64,000 nucleotides of DNA. It comes from Pseudomonas sp. JUb42. Its GTDB lineage: Bacteria; Pseudomonadota; Gammaproteobacteria; Pseudomonadales; Pseudomonadaceae. This document shows positions 9,449-17,162 of the stretch, piece by piece (the first letter of the stretch is position 1; each line of letters begins with the position of its first letter). The stretch spans positions 372,001 through 436,000 of the forward strand of contig NZ_JANUFD010000003.1 in the NCBI RefSeq assembly GCF_024807945.1. Direction: 5' to 3'. Under the pieces are notes generated by a model, which searched no databases, was not told the DNA's origin, and saw only the letters and a program-made list of their open reading frames with translations. The position numbers were made by a program, and so were the translations under genes.

Positions 9449-11554
9449 TTGCCGAGCATAGACGCTCTCGCCGATCGCCTGTCGGCCTACCTCGGCCACG
9501 ACCAGGTCAATCTGGTCCGCCGAGCGTATTTCTACGCCGAGCAAGCCCACGATGGTCAGCGCCGCCGCAGCGGTGAGGCCTACGTCACGCATCCGCTCGC
9601 GGTCGCGAATATTCTTGCCGACATGCACATGGACCATCAGAGCCTGATGGCCGCCATGCTGCACGACGTGATCGAAGATACCGGTATCGCCAAGGAAGCG
9701 CTCTGTGCGCAGTTCGGCGAAACTGTGGCCGAACTGGTCGATGGGGTCAGCAAACTGACCCAGATGAACTTCGAGACCAAGGCCGAGGCCCAGGCCGAAA
9801 ACTTCCAGAAAATGGCCATGGCCATGGCGCGGGACATTCGCGTGATTCTGGTCAAGCTGGCCGACCGTCTGCACAACATGCGCACCCTTGAAGTCCTGTC
9901 CGGCGAAAAACGCCGCCGCATCGCCAAGGAAACCCTGGAAATTTATGCGCCCATCGCCAACCGGCTGGGCATGCATGCCATTCGTATCGAATTCGAAGAC
10001 CTGGGTTTCAAGGCCATGTACCCGATGCGCTCCTCGCGCATTTATCAGGCGGTCAAGCGCGCCCGCGGTAACCGCAAGGAACTGGTCAACAAGATCGAAG
10101 AGTCCCTGAGCCACTGCCTGGCGGTGGACGAAATCCAGGGTGAAGTCAGCGGGCGGCAGAAGCATCTGTACGGCATCTACAAGAAGATGCGCGGCAAGCG
10201 CCGGGCCTTCAACGAGATCATGGACGTCTATGCGTTCCGGATCGTCGTCGACAAGGTCGATACCTGCTATCGCGTGCTCGGTGCTGTACATAATTTGTAC
10301 AAGCCGCTGCCGGGACGCTTCAAGGATTACATCGCGATTCCCAAGGCCAACGGCTACCAGTCGCTGCATACCACGCTGTTCGGCATGCACGGCGTGCCCA
10401 TCGAGATCCAGATCCGCACCAAGGAAATGGAAGAGATGGCCAACAACGGCATCGCCGCCCACTGGCTGTACAAGTCCAGTGACGATGAGCAGCCCAAAGG
10501 CACTCATGCCCGTGCCCGCCAGTGGGTCAAGGGCGTGCTGGAAATGCAGCAACGAGCCGGCAACTCTCTGGAATTCATCGAGAGCGTAAAGATCGACCTG
10601 TTCCCGGACGAGGTCTACGTCTTCACGCCAAAAGGCCGGATCATGGAGCTGCCCAAAGGCTCCACGGCGGTGGACTTCGCTTACGCGGTGCACACCGACG
10701 TCGGCAACAGCTGCATCGCCTGCCGTATCAATCGTCGTCTGGCGCCGTTGTCTGAACCGTTGCAAAGCGGCTCGACCGTCGAAATCGTCAGTGCGCCGGG
10801 GGCGAGACCTAATCCGGCCTGGCTCAATTTCGTCGTGACCGGCAAGGCGCGCACCCATATTCGCCATGCTCTCAAGCTGCAGCGCCGTTCGGAATCCATC
10901 AGCCTGGGCGAGCGTCTGCTGAACAAGGTCCTGAACGGTTTCGACAGCAGCCTGGAAAAAATTCCGGGCGAGCGGGTCCAGCAAGTCCTGGCCGAGTACC
11001 GGGTCGAGGTTATTGAAGATCTGCTCGAAGACATCGGCCTGGGCAATCGCATGGCCTACGTGGTGGCCCGCCGCCTGCTTGGCGAAGGCGATCAGTTGCC
11101 GAGTACCGAAGGTCCGCTGGCGATTCGCGGCACCGAAGGTCTGGTGCTCAGCTACGCCAAGTGTTGTACGCCGATCCCGGGCGACCCGATTGTTGGCCAC
11201 CTGTCGGCGGGCAAGGGCATGGTCGTGCACCTGGACAACTGCCGCAACATCAGCGAAATCCGCCACAACCCGGAAAAATGCATTCAGTTGTCGTGGGCCA
11301 AGGACGTCACGGGTGAGTTCAATGTCGAACTGCGCGTCGAGCTTGAGCATCAGCGTGGCCTGATCGCCCTGCTGGCCAGTAGCGTCAACGCCGCCGACGG
11401 CAACATCGAGAAAATCAGCATGGACGAGCGCGATGGTCGTATCAGCGTGGTCCAGTTGGTGGTCAGCGTGCACGACCGCGTGCACCTGGCCCGCGTGATC
11501 AAGAAACTGCGCGCCCTGACCGGCGTGATTCGCATCACCCGCATGCGCGCGTAG
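9449..11554 (+). CDS. spoT: Bifunctional (p)ppGpp synthetase/hydrolase SpoT
   Basis: Makes and degrades the alarmone (p)ppGpp in response to carbon, fatty acid and other starvation. The 701-residue protein shows the HD hydrolase domain with H72-D73 in LHDVIEDT, the RelA/SpoT synthetase domain (YKPLPGRFKDYIAIPK, GYQSLHTTL) at about 230-345, a TGS domain at about 385-445, and a C-terminal ACT domain from about 625. The start is a TTG at 9449 with AAGGAG at 9436-9441, giving MPSIDALADRLSAYL as in other Pseudomonas. Both catalytic centres look intact. Confidence 0.97.
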   Translation: MPSIDALADRLSAYLGHDQVNLVRRAYFYAEQAHDGQRRRSGEAYVTHPLAVANILADMHMDHQSLMAAMLHDVIEDTGIAKEALCAQFGETVAELVDGVSKLTQMNFETKAEAQAENFQKMAMAMARDIRVILVKLADRLHNMRTLEVLSGEKRRRIAKETLEIYAPIANRLGMHAIRIEFEDLGFKAMYPMRSSRIYQAVKRARGNRKELVNKIEESLSHCLAVDEIQGEVSGRQKHLYGIYKKMRGKRRAFNEIMDVYAFRIVVDKVDTCYRVLGAVHNLYKPLPGRFKDYIAIPKANGYQSLHTTLFGMHGVPIEIQIRTKEMEEMANNGIAAHWLYKSSDDEQPKGTHARARQWVKGVLEMQQRAGNSLEFIESVKIDLFPDEVYVFTPKGRIMELPKGSTAVDFAYAVHTDVGNSCIACRINRRLAPLSEPLQSGSTVEIVSAPGARPNPAWLNFVVTGKARTHIRHALKLQRRSESISLGERLLNKVLNGFDSSLEKIPGERVQQVLAEYRVEVIEDLLEDIGLGNRMAYVVARRLLGEGDQLPSTEGPLAIRGTEGLVLSYAKCCTPIPGDPIVGHLSAGKGMVVHLDNCRNISEIRHNPEKCIQLSWAKDVTGEFNVELRVELEHQRGLIALLASSVNAADGNIEKISMDERDGRISVVQLVVSVHDRVHLARVIKKLRALTGVIRITRMRA

Positions 11555-11578
11555 TCCCAAGCCCAACAGGAGTTTTTC

Positions 11579-11959
11579 ATGTCCAAGACCGTTATCAGCA
11601 GCGACAACGCCCCGGCGGCCATCGGCACTTATTCCCAGGCGATCAAGGCTGGCAATACCGTGTACATGTCCGGGCAGATCCCGCTGGACCCGAAAACCAT
11701 GGAACTGGTCGAAGGCTTCGAAGCCCAGACCGTTCAGGTCTTCGAAAACCTCAAGGCTGTGGCTGAGGCAGCAGGCGGTTCGTTCAAGGACATCGTTAAG
11801 CTGAACATCTTCCTGACTGATCTGAGCCATTTCGCCAAGGTCAACGAAGTCATGGGCAAATATTTCGAACAGCCGTACCCGGCCCGCGCCGCCATCGGCG
11901 TTGCTGCCTTGCCGCGTGGCGCTCAAGTCGAGATGGACGCGATTCTGGTTCTCGAATAA
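11579..11959 (+). CDS. ridA: RidA family reactive enamine/imine deaminase
   Basis: Hydrolyses 2-aminoacrylate and related enamines released by PLP-dependent dehydratases, protecting enzymes such as IlvA pathway partners. The 126-residue length is typical. The substrate-binding Arg of the family is R103 (YPARAAIG) and the conserved Glu is E118. It sits 24 bp after spoT with AGGAG at 11568-11572, and is probably co-transcribed. Confidence 0.93.
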   Translation: MSKTVISSDNAPAAIGTYSQAIKAGNTVYMSGQIPLDPKTMELVEGFEAQTVQVFENLKAVAEAAGGSFKDIVKLNIFLTDLSHFAKVNEVMGKYFEQPYPARAAIGVAALPRGAQVEMDAILVLE

Positions 11960-12015
11960 ATCCCCAGGCGCAGCGCTTGTGTCGTTGCGCCCTCCTGCTT
12001 AGGAAGGACTCTGTT

Positions 12016-12750
12016 ATGCGCTTTGCGCTCGCCCTCTCACTGCTGGCCGCTGTCCTGAGCGGCTGCGCCAGCCACAGCAATCGTTCTCCCGATGGCACCT
12101 GGATCAACCAGGCCGCGATCGATGCTGCCGCCAAGGGCGACAATCTGCGTCAGGCGCTGCTGGCCAATGGGCCGAACCTGGAATGGCATATCAATACCAA
12201 GGCGAGCCAGGTGACTTACACCAATGGTTTCGAGTTGGTTGAAGGCAAGATCACCAGCATCGCCAACGGCAAGGTGCATGTCGACTACTACAACTACTCC
12301 GATGAGTTGAGTATCAAAGGTGACGAGCTGATCCAGGCCGCCAGTGAGTCTGGTCCCGAACAGCACTTTCAGCCACCAAAGGACCCGGCCCCTGCCGGTG
12401 CGCCGGTTGGCGCCAGTTTCGAGCGGGCCTTGTATGGTGCCTACCTGGGCGGCAAATGGACCATCGTCAGTGGCGACGGCCAGGGCAGCACCGTGCAGTT
12501 CATGCCTGACGGCAGCGTGCAGGGCCTGCCGGAAAATGATCGTTATGCACTGTGCCTGGCTGGCGACTGTGCGTCCATGAGCGGCGAATACGACAGCATG
12601 TGGCTGGAAAAGAACGAGCAAGGCAATCCATGGATCTTCGTGCGCAAGGGCAAGCAACTGGAGATTTTCCAGGCGCTGAACAAGGCCGCGGAGAACGACA
12701 TGCCCGAACTGCATCCGGGCAATCGTCGCTGGTTGCTTGAGCGCAACTGA
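12016..12750 (+). CDS. Hypothetical lipoprotein
   Basis: A 244-residue protein I do not recognise. It begins with a lipoprotein signal (MRFALALSLLAAVLSGC) with the acylated Cys at residue 17. The mature part has no catalytic motif that I can name; two similarly sized halves are separated by a Pro-rich linker near residue 115-125 (PPKDPAPAGAPVG), and the second half contains two close cysteines (LCLAGDC). ATG 12016 follows AGGAAG at about 12001. It may be read with ridA, 56 bp upstream. Confidence 0.75.
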   Translation: MRFALALSLLAAVLSGCASHSNRSPDGTWINQAAIDAAAKGDNLRQALLANGPNLEWHINTKASQVTYTNGFELVEGKITSIANGKVHVDYYNYSDELSIKGDELIQAASESGPEQHFQPPKDPAPAGAPVGASFERALYGAYLGGKWTIVSGDGQGSTVQFMPDGSVQGLPENDRYALCLAGDCASMSGEYDSMWLEKNEQGNPWIFVRKGKQLEIFQALNKAAENDMPELHPGNRRWLLERN

Positions 12751-12763
12751 CAGTGGGCGCGAC

Positions 12764-12857
12764 TTGTGGGAGCGAATTCATTCGCGAAAGCGGTATTCTG
12801 ACCAACAGATATCCGTCGAATGTACGGGCCTCTTCGCGAATGAATTCGCTCCCACAA
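12764..12857. repeat. REP/BIME inverted pair (GTGGGAGCGAATTCATTCGCGAA family)
   Basis: Arms 12764-12788 and 12833-12857 are exact inverted copies of 25 bases around a 44-base spacer, between two convergent genes. This is the commonest REP family of the window. Confidence 0.9.
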
Positions 12858-12865
12858 AGTTGGTG

Positions 12866-13723
12866 TCAGGCGTCGACCGAAAGCAACGCCGCATACCCCT
12901 CGCGATAACTCGGATACTGCGGCACCCAGCCTGTCGCTCTGGCCCTGGCGTTGCTGCAACGTTTGCTGCCGGTGCGACGCAGGGTGCTGTTCTCGGCCCA
13001 TTGCGTGACATTCAACCGCTTGCGCATCCAGTCCACGACTTCGGCCAGCGGCGCAGGCTCGTCGTCGACACCTATATAGGTGTCTTCCAGCACTTCTCCC
13101 TTGGCATCGACCAATAACAGCCACGCCAGCAGCCCGGCTGCGTCATCGGCGTGGATGCGGTTGGCGTAGAGTGGCGGCTCGCTGGCGACGCTGTAGCCCT
13201 GGCGCACCCGATTGGATAGATCGCTGCGCCCAGGCCCATATATTCCGGTAAGGCGCACGATGCTGGCAGGCAAGCCGCTGTTCAGCGCGGTCTGTTCGGC
13301 CTCGAGCATGATCTGGCCGGAAAAGCCGCCGGGCGTGGTCACCGAGGTTTCATCGGTCCACTCGCCATGTTGTTGCCCGTACACGCTGCTGCTGCTGACG
13401 AAAATGACCCTTCGTGGTTTTTGCCCATTCTGTTGCAACCAATCCAGCGCATGTCGCAGGCCGTCGACATAGGCGGCCCGGTAGCCCGCCTCGTCGCGCT
13501 CGGTCGGGGTGGCGCAATACACCAGGTAATCGATGCTGCCGGTCGGCCAGTCGGCGGGGATTTGTGCGTCGAACAGATTGCCCGCGACGCCGCGGACCCC
13601 TTCGGGCAGGTGCGCGATGTTGCGACGCAGGCCGTAAATGAGCCAGCCATGGGGCTGTAACTGCCGGGCCAGACGGCTTCCTATATCGCCGCAGCCAGCG
13701 ATCAGTACGGAAGGGGCAGACAT
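12866..13723 (-). CDS. NAD(P)-binding SDR/epimerase-family protein, atypical
   Basis: A 285-residue Rossmann-fold protein of the extended short-chain dehydrogenase class. The nucleotide motif GCGDIGSR lies at 10-17, and the SSSSVYG motif of extended SDRs is present. Where the catalytic Tyr-x-x-x-Lys is expected, the sequence reads SGQIMLEAE, which aligned on the LEAE anchor puts Ser and Met in place of Tyr and Lys. It may be a non-catalytic or altered-mechanism family member, like YeeZ-type proteins. The start ATG 13723 is followed at once by the binding motif. It stands alone between a REP pair and the exbB promoter region. Confidence 0.85.
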   Translation of the reverse strand: MSAPSVLIAGCGDIGSRLARQLQPHGWLIYGLRRNIAHLPEGVRGVAGNLFDAQIPADWPTGSIDYLVYCATPTERDEAGYRAAYVDGLRHALDWLQQNGQKPRRVIFVSSSSVYGQQHGEWTDETSVTTPGGFSGQIMLEAEQTALNSGLPASIVRLTGIYGPGRSDLSNRVRQGYSVASEPPLYANRIHADDAAGLLAWLLLVDAKGEVLEDTYIGVDDEPAPLAEVVDWMRKRLNVTQWAENSTLRRTGSKRCSNARARATGWVPQYPSYREGYAALLSVDA

Positions 13724-13933
13724 TTAGATTCTCCGGTAAAGGTCGATTTTTGCGATCGGAACGAAGAGAAAATCTTCCGATCAGCGTAGGAAAGCGCTAA
13801 AAAAAAGGCGTAATGCTTTTGTTAACAAGAATTACTTGCAATAATGCCGCACCATTTGTTCTCCCTCAGTGCGTCCAGGCAGTGCGTGATGCACGGAACG
13901 AAGCCCCTCTTTATCTCCTCAGGTCAGGCCAGC

Positions 13934-14917
13934 ATGACACGTATTCAATCCTCCGCTTCGCCAACCAACCCACCTAGCGCTCATCGCGCCTGGGGTGGTA
14001 TCGCAGCCCTTGTGCTGAGCATGATGCTCGCACCTGTTGCCCTGGCCGATGAGACGACCACCACGACACCACCTGCTGCCCATAGTGAAGCAGCGCCGGC
14101 GGCTCCTGCGACGGCTCCAGTTGCTGCGCCGGCCGCTGTACCCGGCGCAACGGCTGCCGCACCTGTCGAAACTCTGGAAGCTCTGCCGGAAGAAGGCGCC
14201 AACAGCCTTGGCATGGCCCATGACCTGTCGCCATGGGGCATGTACCAGAACGCCGCCCTCGTTGTGAAAGCGGTCATGATCGGTCTGGCCATTGCCTCGA
14301 TCCTGACCTGGACCATCTGGATCGCCAAGGGCTTCGAGCTGATCGGCGCCAAGCGTCGTCTGCGCAAGGACATCGCCCTGCTCAAACGCTCCCGCACTCT
14401 TAATGAGGCCGGTGAACATGCCAGCCGCGAAGGCACCCTGGCGCACCTGCTGGTGCAGGATGCCATGGAAGAAATGCGTCTGTCGGTCAACAGCCGTGAG
14501 CGTGAAGGTATCAAGGAGCGTGTCAGCTTCCGCCTGGAGCGTCTGGTCGCTGCCTGTGGCCGCAACATGAGCGTCGGTACTGGCGTTCTCGCCACTATCG
14601 GTTCCACCGCGCCATTCGTGGGGCTGTTCGGTACTGTCTGGGGCATCATGAACAGCTTCATCGGTATCGCCAAGACCCAGACCACCAACCTGGCTGTCGT
14701 TGCGCCGGGCATCGCCGAAGCCCTGCTGGCAACGGCCCTGGGTCTGGTTGCGGCCATTCCTGCGGTCGTCATCTACAACGTTTTCGCCCGCTCCATTGCT
14801 GGCTACAAGGCGCAGGTTTCCGATGCATCGGCACAGGTTCTGCTGCTGGTCAGCCGCGACCTGGATCACCTGCCACCAGAGCGCAAAGAACAACCGCACA
14901 TGGTCAAGGTGGGCTAA
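13934..14917 (+). CDS. exbB: TonB-system energiser ExbB
   Basis: Forms with ExbD the proton-driven inner-membrane motor that energises TonB for uptake of ferric siderophores, cobalamin and similar ligands. About 327 residues from ATG 13934: a signal-like segment (residues about 17-40), an Ala/Pro-rich stretch to about residue 85, then the MotA/TolQ/ExbB domain with three hydrophobic helices and the LATIGSTAPFVGLFGTVWGIM and ATALGLVAAIPAVVIYN motifs. The ribosome site is weak (AGGTCAGG); an in-frame ATG at 13844 is less likely. exbD follows after 3 bp. Confidence 0.95.
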   Translation: MTRIQSSASPTNPPSAHRAWGGIAALVLSMMLAPVALADETTTTTPPAAHSEAAPAAPATAPVAAPAAVPGATAAAPVETLEALPEEGANSLGMAHDLSPWGMYQNAALVVKAVMIGLAIASILTWTIWIAKGFELIGAKRRLRKDIALLKRSRTLNEAGEHASREGTLAHLLVQDAMEEMRLSVNSREREGIKERVSFRLERLVAACGRNMSVGTGVLATIGSTAPFVGLFGTVWGIMNSFIGIAKTQTTNLAVVAPGIAEALLATALGLVAAIPAVVIYNVFARSIAGYKAQVSDASAQVLLLVSRDLDHLPPERKEQPHMVKVG

Positions 14918-14920
14918 GCC

Positions 14921-15346
14921 GTGGGCCTGCATTTAAACGAAGGTGGCGATGACCTCGCCGAAAACCACGAAATCAACGTAACGCCGTTTATCGACGTGAT
15001 GTTGGTGTTGCTGATCATCTTCATGGTGGCGGCGCCCCTGGCCACGGTCGATATCAAGGTCGACCTGCCCGCTTCCACCGCCAAGCCGCAGCCCAGGCCC
15101 GAGAAACCGGTGTTCCTCAGCGTCAAGGCGGACCAGAACCTGTATCTGGGCGACGACAAGGTCACCCGTGAGCAACTCGGCGCCGTGCTGGATGCCAAGA
15201 CCCATGGCAAGAAGGACACCACGATCTTCTTCCAGGCTGACAAGGGTGTCGACTACGGCGACCTGATGGACGTGATGAATACCCTGCGCACTGCGGGCTA
15301 TCTGAAAGTCGGTCTGGTGGGCCTCGAGACGGCTGGCAAGAAATGA
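14921..15346 (+). CDS. exbD: TonB-system protein ExbD
   Basis: The 141-residue partner of ExbB. A short cytoplasmic tail (MGLHLNEGGDDLAENHEINVT) leads into a single membrane helix at about 22-42 with the essential Asp in PFIDVML, then a periplasmic domain. The start is a GTG 3 bp after the exbB stop. The last codons overlap the tonB start in an ATGA, indicating translational coupling. Confidence 0.96.
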   Translation: MGLHLNEGGDDLAENHEINVTPFIDVMLVLLIIFMVAAPLATVDIKVDLPASTAKPQPRPEKPVFLSVKADQNLYLGDDKVTREQLGAVLDAKTHGKKDTTIFFQADKGVDYGDLMDVMNTLRTAGYLKVGLVGLETAGKK

Positions 15347-16086
15347 TCACGATGCGCCAACAAATGACGCGCTACAGCGGCAGCCTGATTGTGGTGCTGC
15401 TGATTCACGCCGTTGCGATTCTCCTGGCGCTTCGCTGGCCTACTACCCAGGCCGTAGAACTTCCTCCCGCACCCATGATGGTCGAGCTGGCCCCGATACC
15501 GGAGCCTGCGCCGCCACCACCGCCCAAGGTCGTTCAACCGCCAACGCCGCCGACGCCGGTGGAAGAGCCGCCCATGCCCAAGCTGGTCGAGGCGCCGAAG
15601 CCGGAAATTGCCATTCCCAAGCCGGTGCCAAAGCCCAAGCCGAAACCGCAGCCACCCAAGCCGCAGAAGAAGCCTGAGCCGCCTCAGGAAAAGCCGGCTG
15701 AAGAAACGCCTGTGGATACGCCTCCTGCGCCGCCAACGCCGACCAAGCCGGTTGCGCCCCAGGCTTCGCTACCGGCGCCGCCGAGCAGTGCCTTACCAAG
15801 CTGGCAGGGTGACTTGCTGCGTCACCTGGGCAAATTCAAGAAGTACCCGGAAGACGCTCGTCGTCGCGGTACGCAGGGTGTTGCTCGCCTGCGCTTCGTC
15901 GTTGATGCCGAAGGTAACGTGGTGTCTTACTCGATCGCTGGCAGCTCCGGCAGCCCGGTCCTGGATCGCGCCACGCTGGAGATGATCCGTCGCGCCCAGC
16001 CGGTGCCCAAGCCGCCGAAGGAAGATCTGAACAACGGCACTATCGAGATTCTGGCGCCGTTCGTTTACTCCCTGGATCACCGCTAG
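15343..16086 (+). CDS. tonB: Energy transducer TonB
   Basis: Spans the periplasm and couples the ExbBD motor to outer membrane transporters. The 247-residue protein has an N-terminal membrane anchor (residues about 12-32), a long Pro/Lys/Glu-rich rod at about 40-150 with repeated Pro-Lys and Pro-Glu dipeptides, and a C-terminal TonB domain (YPEDARRRGTQGVARLRFVV, then SSGSPVLDRATLEMIRRA). It overlaps exbD by four bases. The codon pattern in the rod is highly repetitive. Confidence 0.96.
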   Translation: MITMRQQMTRYSGSLIVVLLIHAVAILLALRWPTTQAVELPPAPMMVELAPIPEPAPPPPPKVVQPPTPPTPVEEPPMPKLVEAPKPEIAIPKPVPKPKPKPQPPKPQKKPEPPQEKPAEETPVDTPPAPPTPTKPVAPQASLPAPPSSALPSWQGDLLRHLGKFKKYPEDARRRGTQGVARLRFVVDAEGNVVSYSIAGSSGSPVLDRATLEMIRRAQPVPKPPKEDLNNGTIEILAPFVYSLDHR

Positions 16087-16091
16087 GGGCT

Positions 16092-16126
16092 GTTGCCGTT
16101 TCAATGCGCTGCATTGAAACGGCAAC
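16092..16126 (+). terminator. Perfect 16-bp hairpin after tonB
   Basis: Arms 16092-16107 and 16111-16126 are exact complements around a three-base loop GCT, 6 bp after the tonB stop codon. There is no U-tract, so termination here would be atypical; it could equally protect the 3' end. Confidence 0.55.
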
Positions 16127-16229
16127 AACTGCTCTCAAATGTCCTTTTGATGTAAATCAGTGCCGTTGATAACGTGCGTCTATCGATTGCAGCCGCTATG
16201 CTGGGGCCGCAACTTCATGGACGCACGCT

Positions 16230-17162
16230 ATGACTCTCACAGAATTGCGCTATATCGTTACCCTCGCTCAGGAACAGCACTTCGGCCATGCCGCCGAACG
16301 CTGCCACGTCAGCCAGCCGACACTCTCGGTGGGCGTGAAAAAGCTGGAAGATGAACTCGGTGTGCTGATTTTCGAGCGCAGCAAGAGTGCCGTGCGCCTG
16401 ACTCCGGTTGGCGAAGGCATCGTTGCCCAGGCGCAGAAAGTCCTCGAACAGGCTCAGGGCATTCGTGAACTGGCCCAGGCCGGCAAGAACCAGCTGACCG
16501 CACCGCTCAAGGTCGGCGCCATCTATACCGTCGGCCCTTACCTGTTCCCGCACCTGATCCCGCAACTGCATCGGGTTGCCCCGCAGATGCCGTTGTATAT
16601 CGAAGAAAACTTCACCCATGTGCTGCGCGACAAGCTGCGCAATGGCGAGTTGGACGCGATCATCATTGCACTGCCGTTCAATGAAGCCGATGTGTTGACC
16701 CTGCCGCTGTACGACGAGCCGTTCTATGTCCTGATGCCTGCGGATCATCCGTGGACGCAGAAGGAAACCATCGATGCTTCGGCGCTCAACGACAAGAGCC
16801 TGCTGCTGTTGGGCGAAGGCCACTGCTTCCGCGATCAGGTGCTGGAAGCCTGTCCGACCCTGACCAAGGGCAGCGAAGGCGCCAGGCACACCACGGTCGA
16901 ATCCAGCTCGCTGGAAACCATTCGCCACATGGTCGCATCCGGTCTGGGGATTTCGATCCTGCCGTTGTCGGCGGTCGACAGTCACCACTATGCGTCCGGC
17001 GTGATCGAAGTTCGTCCCCTGACGCCGCCGGTGCCATTCCGTACCGTTGCCATCGCTTGGCGTGCCAGCTTCCCACGGCCCAAGGCCATCGAAATCCTCG
17101 CGGATTCGGTACGCCTGTGCTCGGTAGCGAAGCCTAAAGAAGTGAGCACTGCCGCGACATGA
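16230..17162 (+). CDS. oxyR: LysR-type hydrogen peroxide sensor OxyR
   Basis: Activates catalase, alkyl hydroperoxide reductase and related genes when oxidised by peroxide. The 310-residue protein has an N-terminal winged helix-turn-helix (HAAERCHVSQPTLSVGVKKLE) and a LysR substrate domain. The redox cysteines are C199 (GEGHCF) and C208 (LEACPT), the same numbers as in E. coli and P. aeruginosa OxyR. Its stop overlaps the recG start (ATGA), a conserved oxyR-recG operon in Pseudomonas. Confidence 0.97.
   Translation: MTLTELRYIVTLAQEQHFGHAAERCHVSQPTLSVGVKKLEDELGVLIFERSKSAVRLTPVGEGIVAQAQKVLEQAQGIRELAQAGKNQLTAPLKVGAIYTVGPYLFPHLIPQLHRVAPQMPLYIEENFTHVLRDKLRNGELDAIIIALPFNEADVLTLPLYDEPFYVLMPADHPWTQKETIDASALNDKSLLLLGEGHCFRDQVLEACPTLTKGSEGARHTTVESSSLETIRHMVASGLGISILPLSAVDSHHYASGVIEVRPLTPPVPFRTVAIAWRASFPRPKAIEILADSVRLCSVAKPKEVSTAAT

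Noticed and set aside
9110-11926. Long open frame (938 codons) on the minus strand opposite spoT
   Set aside because: Shadow of a GC-rich gene: it is antisense to spoT and rpoZ over its whole length and reads as composition-driven His/Asp/Ala-rich protein without any domain.
13790-13860. Possible Fur box ahead of exbB
   Set aside because: The A/T-rich stretch near 13826-13848 only loosely resembles the 19-bp Fur consensus; not strong enough to list.
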